From Halorubellus litoreus (GTDB lineage: Archaea > Halobacteriota > Halobacteria > Halobacteriales > Natrialbaceae), in contig NZ_JAZAQL010000005.1 of NCBI RefSeq assembly GCF_037081675.1, forward strand, positions 124,001-188,000: 64,000 nucleotides of DNA. Reading direction: 5' to 3'. The position numbers and the translations under genes were made by a program. The notes under the pieces are model-generated. The model did no database searches and was not told the origin of the DNA. It saw only the letters and a list, made by a program, of their open reading frames with translations. Shown in pieces: positions 40,843 through 47,834 of the stretch; positions within the stretch are counted from its first letter, which is position 1; every line of letters starts with the position of its first letter.

Positions 40843-41712
40843 ATGACCGACCGCCGGGACGACGACGTCGACTTCGCGGCCAGCGCGGAGGAGCTGTCGA
40901 CGGTCCTCCAGGAACTCCGGGACGAACTGCGACGCGACCCGCCACGCGGCCCGCTCGGACTACCGCGCCCGCCGTCGCCGAGCGAGGTCGTGCGGTTCGC
41001 CGACGAGGTCGCGATACCGGGCACCATCGCGATCCTCGAGGTGAACATCAAGCTCCTGGAGACCGTCCAGCGTGCGATTCGCGTCGTCGACACCGGGAAT
41101 CGTGCACGGGAGCGAGCCACCGGTGCGCGCGACCGGGCGTCGGGGTCCGCCGAGCGGCTCGCCGACGTCAGCGACCGGACGCTCGAACGCCTCGAAGGGT
41201 CGCTCGCGGACCTCCAGACCGCGCTCGACGCCGGCGCGCTCCCCGACGACGGTGCGGCCGGCGAACTCCTAGCTGAGGCTCGCGCGCTCCGGGACGACGT
41301 CCAGTCGCGACTCCGGGAGGCGCGCGAGCGCGACCACACGCTCGACGAGTTCGAGGAGCGCGCGAACCGCGCCGACGACGCGCGGCGCGCGGACGCCGCC
41401 CGCGACGACGACCCGGCTGGCCGGAGCGGGACCGGTGGCGCGCAGGACGCCGATTCCGTCGACGATGGCGTGAAGGTCGACGTCGACGCCGAGATAGAGA
41501 CGCTCAAGGACCGATACGGGAAGCGCGACGAGTCTGACGCAGGCGGTGACGCCGAGCCCGCGGACGCGAACGCGGGCGACGACGGAGCCGATGGAGGTAG
41601 CGACGACGCGACGGGTGCAGGTGGCGACGACGGAGCCGATGGGGGTGGCGACGACGCGACGGGTGCAGGTGGCGACGACGCTGACGGTGGACGGGGCGAC
41701 GCGGACGCATGA
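40843..41712 (+). CDS. Coiled-coil protein with acidic Gly/Asp repeat tail (DUF7547-like)
   Basis: 289 aa from ATG 40843. An N-terminal helical part (EELSTVLQELRDELRRDPPR, then PSPSEVVRFADEVAIPGTIA), a long charged coiled coil (about 85-185), and a tail of tandem GADGGSDDATGAGGDD-type units (about 250-285) with matching DNA repeats near 41581-41690. Start overlaps no gene; its stop overlaps the next ATG (ATGA). Resembles a haloarchaeal family of unknown function; my family name is tentative. Likely cytoplasmic. Confidence 0.65.
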   Translation: MTDRRDDDVDFAASAEELSTVLQELRDELRRDPPRGPLGLPRPPSPSEVVRFADEVAIPGTIAILEVNIKLLETVQRAIRVVDTGNRARERATGARDRASGSAERLADVSDRTLERLEGSLADLQTALDAGALPDDGAAGELLAEARALRDDVQSRLREARERDHTLDEFEERANRADDARRADAARDDDPAGRSGTGGAQDADSVDDGVKVDVDAEIETLKDRYGKRDESDAGGDAEPADANAGDDGADGGSDDATGAGGDDGADGGGDDATGAGGDDADGGRGDADA

Positions 41713-42515
41713 CCGCGGACCGGTCAGGGGCCGTGGACCGTCGCGGCGGGACGTCGGACGCGCCCCGTCCCGTGTTCGAGACGACTCGCGGCGTTCGCGT
41801 GCCATCCATCACCGCCGCCGAGATGCGAGCGGTCGACCGGGCAGCCGTCGACGACGTCGGCCTCCCGCTGTTGTCGATGATGGAGAACGCCGGCCGGAAC
41901 CTCGCGAAGGCGAGCCGCGCGGTCGTCGGTGGACTCCCCCAGGACGCAGCTGTTCTCGCCGGCGGCGGCGGAAACGGCGGCGGCGGGCTCGCCGCCGCCA
42001 GACACCTGGCGAACCACGGCACCGACGTCACCGTCGTCCTCGACCGCGACCGCGACGCACTCGAGGGCGCACCGGCCAGCCAAGCGGCCGCGCTCGACGC
42101 GACCAGCGCGACGCTCGTCCACGGCGACGGCGCCGTCCACGACGCGGTCGACGTCGTCCTCGACGTCGACCTCGCTATCGACGCACTCGTCGGGTACGGA
42201 CTCACTGACGAACTCGACGGCACCGCCGCCGACCTCGCGCAGGTCGTCGACCAGGGGTCGAAACGCTCGCTCTCGCTCGACGTCCCCAGCGGCTTCGACG
42301 CCACCACCGGCGACGCACCAGGGCGCGCCGTCCACCCGGACGCTACGCTCACGCTCGCACTCCCGAAGACGGGACTCGATGGCGTCCCCGGCGATCTTCT
42401 CCTCGGCGACATCGGCATCCCCGACGGCGTCTACGAGCGCGCGGACGTCCCCGCGCCGGACCCGTCGGTCTTCGGCGGACAGTACGTCGTCGCACTCGCG
42501 GTCGTCGACGCATAA
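41709..42515 (+). CDS. nnrE: NAD(P)H-hydrate epimerase (YjeF N-terminal domain)
   Basis: 268 aa. Residues about 35-268 match the YjeF_N fold: VPSITAAEMRAVDRAAVDDV, Gly-rich AAVLAGGGGNGGGGLAAARH, VDLAIDALVGYGLTDEL and LSLDVPSGFDATTGDA. Epimerises damaged NAD(P)HX so that the dehydratase partner can repair it. Here the epimerase half stands alone, without the C-terminal dehydratase that is often fused. The N-terminal 30 residues are a low-complexity extension. Coupled by ATGA to the preceding gene. Confidence 0.87.
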   Translation: MTADRSGAVDRRGGTSDAPRPVFETTRGVRVPSITAAEMRAVDRAAVDDVGLPLLSMMENAGRNLAKASRAVVGGLPQDAAVLAGGGGNGGGGLAAARHLANHGTDVTVVLDRDRDALEGAPASQAAALDATSATLVHGDGAVHDAVDVVLDVDLAIDALVGYGLTDELDGTAADLAQVVDQGSKRSLSLDVPSGFDATTGDAPGRAVHPDATLTLALPKTGLDGVPGDLLLGDIGIPDGVYERADVPAPDPSVFGGQYVVALAVVDA

Positions 42516-42590
42516 CGCACTCGCGGCCGTCGACGAATAACGCACTCGCGGCCGTCGACGAATAACGCACTCGCGGCCGTCGACGAATAG
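42491..42590. repeat. 25-bp tandem repeat, four copies, spanning the epimerase stop codon
   Basis: CGCACTCGCGGCCGTCGACG plus AATAA, unit 25 bp. The first copy (42491-42515) is the gene's own last codons and stop with three base differences; two identical copies and a final copy ending in AATAG follow to 42590. The unit is not a multiple of 3. A 3'-end duplication, not a terminator. Confidence 0.88.
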
Positions 42591-42615
42591 CCGAAACCGG
42601 TGGTCTGTGCCGTCG

Positions 42616-43113
42616 CTACGACTCCACGGGCTCGAACCGGTAGCCGTCCCAGGACTGACTGTCCGGTTCGCGGATTCCAGCGCCGGGTTCGCGGAGCTCC
42701 TCGACGTACGTCGGCTCGACGACGTCACCGGACTCGACGTCGCCCGTCGTGAGTTGCGCGAGCGTCCGCACCGGCCCCTGCACGGTCCCCGCCGTGAAGT
42801 CGTGAGACGCCTCCAGCGCCGCGTCGAGGTCGAACTCGACGATGGCGAGGTGATTCGGTTCGCGGACGCCCGGTGGCGTCGCCGTACTCGTCGTCCACGT
42901 CACCACCTCCGCGCGCGTCTCCGAGAGGTCCAGTTCCGCGTCCTGCGACTCGCCGCACTCCGGGCATCGCTGATGGCCCGGGAACGTCGCGTGCCCGTTC
43001 GTGCAGACGTACGCGGTCAGGTCGTCGCCCGAGAGGTGGCCCTCGCGGACGCGCGGTTCGTCGTGCACGCTCTCGCTGCCGTTGCCGTCGTCCGTGTGGT
43101 CGTGGTCGCTCAT
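42616..43113 (-). CDS. DUF35/OB-fold acyl-CoA-associated protein with zinc ribbon
   Basis: 165 aa. The rubredoxin-like zinc ribbon VCTNGHATFPGHQRCPECGE (with a Cys/His ligand set) is followed by an OB fold (EVVTWTTSTATPPGVREPNH, FTAGTVQGPVRTLAQL). Such DUF35 proteins partner thiolases or HMG-CoA synthases and shape their substrate channel. Its ATG overlaps the end of the thiolase gene by 4 nt, so they are made together. N-terminus is acidic and His-rich. Confidence 0.86.
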   Translation of the reverse strand: MSDHDHTDDGNGSESVHDEPRVREGHLSGDDLTAYVCTNGHATFPGHQRCPECGESQDAELDLSETRAEVVTWTTSTATPPGVREPNHLAIVEFDLDAALEASHDFTAGTVQGPVRTLAQLTTGDVESGDVVEPTYVEELREPGAGIREPDSQSWDGYRFEPVES

Positions 43114-44273
43114 GCTGCTGCCTCCAGGATGGTGGTGATGACGCAGTTCCCGAACCCGCCGACGTTACACGCGAGCGCGACGTCCGCGTCGACCTGTCGC
43201 GGCCCGGCCTCCCCGACGATCTGCTCGTATATCTCGACGCCCTGTGCGACGCCACTCGCGCCGAGCGGGTGGCCCTTCGACTTCAAGCCGCCAGAGGTGT
43301 TGATAGGGAGGTCGCCGTCCATCGTCGTCTCGCCGGCTTCGACGCGCTCCCACGCCTTGCCGTGCTCGGCGAATCCGAGCCCCTCCATCTGGAGGAACTC
43401 GAGGATGGTGAACATGTCGTGGAGCTCCGCCACGTCGACGTCGTCGGGTTCCAGGCCCGCCATGTCGAACGCGCGCTCGCCGCTCTCGACGACGCCACCC
43501 ATCACCGTCGGGTCGTCGCGCTCGTGCACGACGTGCGTGTCGGTCGCGCCGGCGACGCCCGAGATGACCGCGTAGTCGTCGGCGCTGTCGACGTACGACT
43601 CGGCGTCGTCCGCGGGGACGAGCATGAGCGCCGCGGAGCCGTCCGTGATGGGACAGAAGTCGTAGAGTCGAAGCGGGTCCGCGACGATGGGCGACTCCAT
43701 GACGGTATCGAGGTCCACCTCCTTCTGGAACTGCGCGTGCGGGTTCCGCGTGCCGTTCTCGTGGTTCTTCACGGCGACCTTCGCGAGGCTCTCGCGGGGC
43801 GCGTCGAACCGCTCCAGGTAGTGTCGCGCGGTCAGGCCGGCGAAACTCGGGAGGGTGACGCCGTGCTTGTACTCCGCGGGATGCGTGAGCGACGCGATGA
43901 CGTCCGTCGATTCCGCGGTGGTCTTGTGCGTCATCTTCTCGCCGCCGACGAGGAGCGTCGCGTCGCTCGCGCCGCTGGCGATGGACTGCCAGGCGGCGTA
44001 GATGCCGGCGCCGCCCGAGCTCGAGGTCTGGTCGACGCGCTGGGTGTACGCCCCGAGCGCGCCGAGGTCGTGTGCGAGCGCGTTCGGGACGCCCGTCATC
44101 CCCTCGAACTCGCCGCTCGCCATGTTCGAGACGTAGAGGTGGTCGAGCGCGGACGGTTCGACGCCGGCGTCGTCGAGGCAGGCGTCGCCCGCCTCGGCGA
44201 GTAACTCTCGGATCCACGCGTCGCGCTGCCCGAACTGGGTCATGGACGCGCCGATTATCGCGACATCTCGCAT
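43110..44273 (-). CDS. Thiolase-family protein with Ser at the usual catalytic Cys position
   Basis: 387 aa from ATG 44273 (MRDVAIIGASMTQFGQRDAW). SCP2-thiolase-like fold, normally condensing or cleaving 3-ketoacyl-CoA. The C-terminal His (GGLKSKGHPLGASG) and Cys (ACNVGGFGNCVI) motifs are intact, but the loop that carries the nucleophilic Cys in most thiolases reads VDQTSSSGGAGI (about residues 81-92), with Ser where Cys is expected. Forms a two-gene unit with the DUF35 protein, the arrangement of archaeal acetoacetyl-CoA thiolases. The start is opposite the replication origin. Confidence 0.86.
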   Translation of the reverse strand: MRDVAIIGASMTQFGQRDAWIRELLAEAGDACLDDAGVEPSALDHLYVSNMASGEFEGMTGVPNALAHDLGALGAYTQRVDQTSSSGGAGIYAAWQSIASGASDATLLVGGEKMTHKTTAESTDVIASLTHPAEYKHGVTLPSFAGLTARHYLERFDAPRESLAKVAVKNHENGTRNPHAQFQKEVDLDTVMESPIVADPLRLYDFCPITDGSAALMLVPADDAESYVDSADDYAVISGVAGATDTHVVHERDDPTVMGGVVESGERAFDMAGLEPDDVDVAELHDMFTILEFLQMEGLGFAEHGKAWERVEAGETTMDGDLPINTSGGLKSKGHPLGASGVAQGVEIYEQIVGEAGPRQVDADVALACNVGGFGNCVITTILEAAA

Positions 44274-44418
44274 ACGAGAGCCGTCGCCCGGATGCGCCTT
44301 ATACCTCCGTGTTGGTGACAAGCACGTTCGAGTCGAAACCCGGGGATGGGGCAGCTTGGCCGGGAATGGAACGGCTCGTATGGGGATGGGGTCGTGAGGC
44401 AGGGTGTCGTTCCTGACC

Positions 44419-44439
44419 CACCGTGATTGCGAGTGAAAC
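44419..44439 (-). repeat. ORB-like repeat 1
   Basis: Minus-strand TTTCACTCGCAATCACGGTG, the most diverged member of the left group; matches the TTCACnnGnAAnnnnGGTG frame. Confidence 0.7.
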
Positions 44440-44483
44440 GGTGGTGTGTTCGTGAAGGTTGTCCACCCGGGAACCGCTGCACC

Positions 44484-44503
44484 CACCACTGGTGCAAGTG
44501 AAC
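44484..44503 (-). repeat. ORB-like repeat 2
   Basis: Minus-strand GTTCACTTGCACCAGTGGTG, one mismatch in the AAC core. Confidence 0.75.
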
Positions 44504-44560
44504 GACGGTGATGGTTCCGACCGCGAGCAGGTGTCAGGTGGGGTTGTGGTGGGGAGAGAG

Positions 44561-44582
44561 ACACCACTGTTGCGAGTGAAGC
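44561..44582 (-). repeat. ORB-like repeat 3
   Basis: Minus-strand TTCACTCGCAACAGTGGTGT, full match to the consensus frame; ends where the G-rich tract starts. Confidence 0.82.
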
Positions 44583-44654
44583 GGGGGGTTGGTGTGGGTG
44601 GGGGTGTGGAGTGTGGGTGGGTGGGGTATGGAGTGTGGGTGGGCGGGAGTGGAG
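44582..44654 (+). other. G-rich tract with quadruplex potential inside the origin
   Basis: Plus strand carries at least nine runs of three or more G separated by 1-9 nt (GCGGGGGGTTGGTGTGGGTG and similar) between the two groups of inverted ORB-like repeats. Haloarchaeal origins often carry G-strings near ORBs. Such a tract could fold into G-quadruplexes when the duplex opens. Confidence 0.7.
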
Positions 44655-44688
44655 TGAACGGACCGCGGTTGCGTCAACGAGGGGAGGT

Positions 44689-44709
44689 CTTCACCTGCAA
44701 CGGTGGTGG
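44689..44709 (+). repeat. ORB-like repeat 4
   Basis: Plus-strand CTTCACCTGCAACGGTGGTG; first of the right-hand group. Confidence 0.78.
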
Positions 44710-44807
44710 GGGTAGGCGTCGAATGTGGCTGTCCTGAATCTTGAGGCAGCCGTTCTGTAAATCCAGGGCGTGTCACGAACCGATATCACGGTGGCAACCT
44801 ATCACCG

Positions 44808-44829
44808 CTTCACACGAAACAACGGTGTG
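44808..44829 (+). repeat. ORB-like repeat 5
   Basis: Plus-strand CTTCACACGAAACAACGGTG, the copy closest to archaeal ORB sequences with GAAAC and GGTGTG. Confidence 0.85.
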
Positions 44830-44858
44830 CTCGCACGTGACCCCTAGCCCAACCCACG

Positions 44859-44880
44859 CTTCACACGAAACAGTGGTGTC
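44859..44880 (+). repeat. ORB-like repeat 6
   Basis: Plus-strand CTTCACACGAAACAGTGGTG, nearly identical to repeat 5 and 51 bp from it. A weaker half-copy (GTTCACTCGAAACACTCGAA) lies at 45268-45287 beside the orc1 promoter. Confidence 0.85.
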
Positions 44881-45084
44881 TCTCACCCCCCAAACCACTC
44901 GCCTCTCCATCATCCCCGGACGACTCACCACCGTCAGCCCATCCACACCGTCTCGTCAGCACCTCCACACGCACCCCTCTCCACCCGCTCCACTCTCCAC
45001 CCGCTCCACTCTCCACCAGCTTCATTCCCTGCACGCTCCACCGCACGTAGACTGACCAGCAATCTCCCTAGTCTCGTACCCTAC

Positions 45085-45140
45085 CTAGTCTAGCTAGACA
45101 GACTAGACTAGAAAGAAGAGAAAAGAAAAGAAAGGAAGCG
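45085..45140. other. AT-richer block, candidate duplex unwinding element
   Basis: A local drop in GC with CTAGTCTAGCTAGACAGACT (palindromic) followed by a purine-only run AGAAAAGAAAAGAAAGGAAG. It lies between the right ORB group and orc1, where haloarchaeal unwinding elements are found. Confidence 0.6.
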
Positions 45141-45306
45141 GGTGGGGATGGACGAGGGAAAGAGGCCGTCTGTCTGGCGAGGAAGTGACCGCGTTCGCTG
45201 GCACTGCAATCCGTGACGACGTGCTGCCCTCGCCACCGCCGTCCGATTCGACACCCAGACTCGGGGCGTTCACTCGAAACACTCGAATCACGTGAAAAGG
45301 CGGTCG

Positions 45307-45313
45307 TTAAATA
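45307..45313 (+). promoter_or_regulatory. TATA box of orc1/cdc6
   Basis: TTAAATA ends 23 nt before the ATG at 45337, fitting a leaderless transcript. The ORB-like half copy 20 nt upstream could allow Orc1 to control its own gene. Confidence 0.65.
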
Positions 45314-45336
45314 GGGTGAGTGCTACGGTCGAACGC

Positions 45337-46563
45337 ATGCGTCGTTTCGAGCGCAAGCGGACGATATTCGCAAACAAGGACGCGCTCAGAGAGAGCTATC
45401 AGCCGGACCGCATCCAGGAGCGCGACGAGGAGATCGACGCGTACATGGACGCGCTCCAGCCGGTCATCGACGGCTGGGAGCCCAACAACATCTTCCTCTA
45501 CGGGAACACCGGCGTCGGGAAGACCGCGGTCACCGAGTACCTCCTCGAACGCCTCCGCGAGGACGCGCGGGGATACGACGACATCGACCTCTCCGTCCTC
45601 ACCCTGAACTGTAAGCCGCTCTCGTCCTCGTACCAGGTCGCCGTCGAACTCGTGAACGAACTCCGGCCGGACGGCGGCGAGATATCGACGACGGGCTACC
45701 CCCAGCAGACCGTGTTCAACAAGCTCTACGAGGAGATCGACGCGGTCGGCGGCACCGTCCTCCTCGTCCTCGACGAGATCGATTCCATCGGGGAGAAGGA
45801 CGAACTCCTCTACGAGTTGCCGCGCGCTCGGTCGAAGGGCGACCTGGAGAACGCGAAGGTCGGTATCATCGGCATCTCGAACGACTTCAAGTTCCGCGAC
45901 CAACTCGACCCGCGCGTGCAGGACACGCTCTGCGAGCGCGAACTCCAGTTCCCGCCGTACAACGCCCAGGAGCTCTCGAACATCCTCTCGTCGCGCGCGG
46001 AGATCGCGCTCCGCGAGGACGTGTACGACGACGCGGTCGTCCGGCTCTGTGCGGCGCTCGCGGCGAAGGACCGTGGGAGCGCGCGGCAGGCGCTCGACCT
46101 CCTGCTGCTCGCCGGCGAGCAAGCGCAGAACAACGGCGACGACTTCCTCGAGGAACGCCACGTGGAGCAAGCCCAGCACGAACTGGAGCGCGAGCGCGTC
46201 GAGGAAGGGATTCGACAACTCACGCAGCACGGCCACCTCGCGCTCCTCTCGGTCGTGTCGCTGGCACGCGCCGGGCGTACCCCGGAGCGTTCGCGGAACA
46301 TCTACGACCGCTATCTGGACGTCTGCGACGCGATGGGCATCGATAGTCTCGCGCAGCGCTCGGTGCACAACCACCTCTCGGACCTCCGGATGCTCGGTAT
46401 CCTCACCGCGCGCGAGAACCGCTCTGGGAGCCGCGGGAACTTCTACAGCTACGAGCTCGACGTCCCCCTCGAATCCGCGCGGCGCGCGCTCGAGGACGAA
46501 CTCGGCATCGAGGACGGTCTCGAACGCACCACGCAGGCCGCGCTCGGCGACCACGGCGAGTGA
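45337..46563 (+). CDS. orc1: Orc1/Cdc6 replication initiator
   Basis: 408 aa from ATG 45337 (MRRFERKRTIFANKDALRES). AAA+ ATPase: Walker A LYGNTGVGKTAVTEYLLERL, Walker B VLLVLDEIDSIG, sensor 1 region VGIIGISNDFKFRDQLDPRV, arginine/sensor 2 area RGSARQALDLLLLAGEQA. The C-terminal winged helix (HLALLSVVSLARAGRTPERS through NFYSYELDV) reads ORB repeats. Binds origins and loads the MCM helicase. Adjacent ORB-like repeats on both sides indicate that this paralogue has its own origin. Length is normal. Confidence 0.96.
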   Translation: MRRFERKRTIFANKDALRESYQPDRIQERDEEIDAYMDALQPVIDGWEPNNIFLYGNTGVGKTAVTEYLLERLREDARGYDDIDLSVLTLNCKPLSSSYQVAVELVNELRPDGGEISTTGYPQQTVFNKLYEEIDAVGGTVLLVLDEIDSIGEKDELLYELPRARSKGDLENAKVGIIGISNDFKFRDQLDPRVQDTLCERELQFPPYNAQELSNILSSRAEIALREDVYDDAVVRLCAALAAKDRGSARQALDLLLLAGEQAQNNGDDFLEERHVEQAQHELERERVEEGIRQLTQHGHLALLSVVSLARAGRTPERSRNIYDRYLDVCDAMGIDSLAQRSVHNHLSDLRMLGILTARENRSGSRGNFYSYELDVPLESARRALEDELGIEDGLERTTQAALGDHGE

Positions 46564-46588
46564 CGCCAGCGCCCCCGCAGCGCCGCAC

Positions 46589-46609
46589 ACACCACCGTTG
46601 CACGTGAAC
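46589..46609 (-). repeat. ORB-like repeat 7, downstream of orc1
   Basis: Minus-strand GTTCACGTGCAACGGTGGTG, good match to the consensus, 26 bp after the orc1 stop. Together with plus-strand copies 4-6 it brackets the AT-richer block and the gene. Confidence 0.8.
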
Positions 46610-46674
46610 GCCGAGATTCTCGCGACCGCCCGTATCGACTCCACGCCGTCACTGGACCGAGAGCGATTCAACGC

Positions 46675-46757
46675 GGGACTGGTGTGAGAACGGGCGTGAT
46701 TCGAACGGGACTGGTGTGAGAACGGGCGTGATTCGAACGGGACTGGTGTGAGAACGC
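46675..46757. repeat. 32-bp tandem repeat between orc1 and the reductase gene
   Basis: Unit GGGACTGGTGTGAGAACGGG plus CGTGATTCGAAC, two full copies (46675-46706, 46707-46738) and a partial third to 46757. Contains GGTGTGA and TTCGAAC but is not an ORB match. Lies 33 bp past the end of the reductase gene. Confidence 0.88.
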
Positions 46758-46789
46758 GCTCCCCAGGGAACGAGACGGCTAGGGACCGT

Positions 46790-47533
46790 CTAGAGGTCCA
46801 TGCCGCCGTTGACGTCGATGACCTCACCGGTGATGTAGCTCGAATCCTCGCTCGCGAGGAACCGGACGGTACTCGCGATGTCGTCGATCTCCGCGAACCG
46901 CTCCAGGGGAATCTGGGCGACGATGCGTTCCTGGACCTCCTCGGGGACCTCCGCGAGCATGTCGGTGCGCGTGAATCCGGGCGCGACGCAGTTCGCCGTC
47001 GACCCGCCCGACGCGAGCTCGATGGCGATGGTGCGCGTGAACCCGAACATCCCGGCCTTCGCGGCGGCGTAGTTCGCCTGTCCGAAGTTCCCCTGCTTCC
47101 CGACGATACTGGAGATGTTGATGAGGCGACCCTCGTCGGCGTTCCAGATGTCGTCGTAGAACGTCTGCGTGCAGTTGAACATCCCGCCGAGATTCACGTC
47201 CATCACCTGATCCCACTCCTCGCGCGTCATGTTCACGAACCGCGTGTCCTGCGTGATGCCGGCGTTGTTCACGAGGACGTCGACCTGCCCGAACTCGTCG
47301 TGCGCGAGCTCGCGCATCGCCTCGACCTCGTCGCGGTCGCAGACGTCCGCTTTCGCGGTGATGGCTTCACCGCCTTTCTCGTGGATGCTCTCGACGGTCT
47401 CCCGCGCGGCCTCGTCGCTCGACCGATAGTTCACGACGACGTTCGCCCCTCGTGCTCCGAGGTGTTCGGCGATGCCGCGTCCGATGCCACGCCCTGAACC
47501 TGTGATGACACAGGTGCGTCCTTCCATAGACAT
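46790..47533 (-). CDS. 3-oxoacyl-ACP/acetoacetyl-CoA reductase (SDR family, FabG/PhaB-like)
   Basis: 247 aa from ATG 47533 (a second ATG lies two codons on). Short-chain dehydrogenase: NADPH motif VITGSGRGIGRGIAEHLGA, NNAG in VLVNNAGITQDTRF, catalytic Ser in INISSIVGKQGNF and YxxxK in ANYAAAKAGMFGFTRTIAIE. Reduces a 3-ketoacyl thioester. Haloarchaea lack type II fatty acid synthesis, so a role in polyhydroxyalkanoate synthesis (PhaB) or another ketone reduction is more likely; no PHA synthase is in view. Confidence 0.9.
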   Translation of the reverse strand: MSMEGRTCVITGSGRGIGRGIAEHLGARGANVVVNYRSSDEAARETVESIHEKGGEAITAKADVCDRDEVEAMRELAHDEFGQVDVLVNNAGITQDTRFVNMTREEWDQVMDVNLGGMFNCTQTFYDDIWNADEGRLINISSIVGKQGNFGQANYAAAKAGMFGFTRTIAIELASGGSTANCVAPGFTRTDMLAEVPEEVQERIVAQIPLERFAEIDDIASTVRFLASEDSSYITGEVIDVNGGMDL

Positions 47534-47544
47534 GCGTTGAGATG

Positions 47545-47565
47545 CGAGTCGCCGATGGCGACTCG
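47545..47565 (-). promoter_or_regulatory. Perfect 9-bp hairpin just upstream of the reductase start
   Basis: CGAGTCGCC-GAT-GGCGACTCG pairs perfectly, 12 nt before the start codon. If transcription starts at the TATA-like CATTAAGATG about 65 nt upstream, the hairpin lies in the 5' leader next to the start and could control translation. As DNA it could be an operator. Confidence 0.5.
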
Positions 47566-47799
47566 ACGGTGTCTGGACAATCGCCCAACTGCATCTTAAT
47601 GGTTCGGCCGACACCAGAACGTGTCGACGTTCGGGTGGTCGTCGTCGAGTACGACCGTCACGAGACGACCCGAATGTCGTCGAGAGATGATTCGAGGTCG
47701 CCGAGCGTCGAATCCGGGTCGCGGCTGGATGATTCGGGGTGCCTGCGGAGCGGTGGTCTCGTGGCGCGGTGGAGGTCTCGGTTGGTCGGGCGGCGGCGG

Positions 47800-47812
47800 T
47801 AAACGTTTTCTT
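47800..47812 (+). promoter_or_regulatory. Promoter-like element of the first tubulin-cluster gene
   Basis: TAAACGTTTTCTT lies 23-35 nt before the ATG at 47835 and is the only AT-rich patch in the 301-bp gap behind the reductase. The rest of 47534-47834 shows only the hairpin noted separately. Confidence 0.5.
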
Positions 47813-47834
47813 GCCAGCCTGATGAGGGGTGGAT

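Larger units (their letters stand above)
44401..45300. other. oriC: Candidate chromosomal replication origin next to orc1/cdc6
   Basis: A gene-free stretch (44274-45336) upstream of orc1/cdc6. It holds six copies of an ORB-like repeat, consensus TTCACnnGnAACnnnGGTG: three in minus orientation (44419-44582) and three in plus orientation (44689-44880), a G-rich tract between the two groups, and an AT-richer block (45085-45140) next to the gene. A seventh, minus-orientation copy lies just past the gene. Inverted ORBs around an unwinding region and an orc1 gene is the standard haloarchaeal origin layout. Inactive relic origins look alike, so activity is not shown. Confidence 0.82.

Noticed and set aside
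47542..47802. Small plus-strand frame between the reductase and the cluster
   Set aside because: No domain, no ribosome site and a composition unlike neighbours; it covers the hairpin and leader of the reductase gene.
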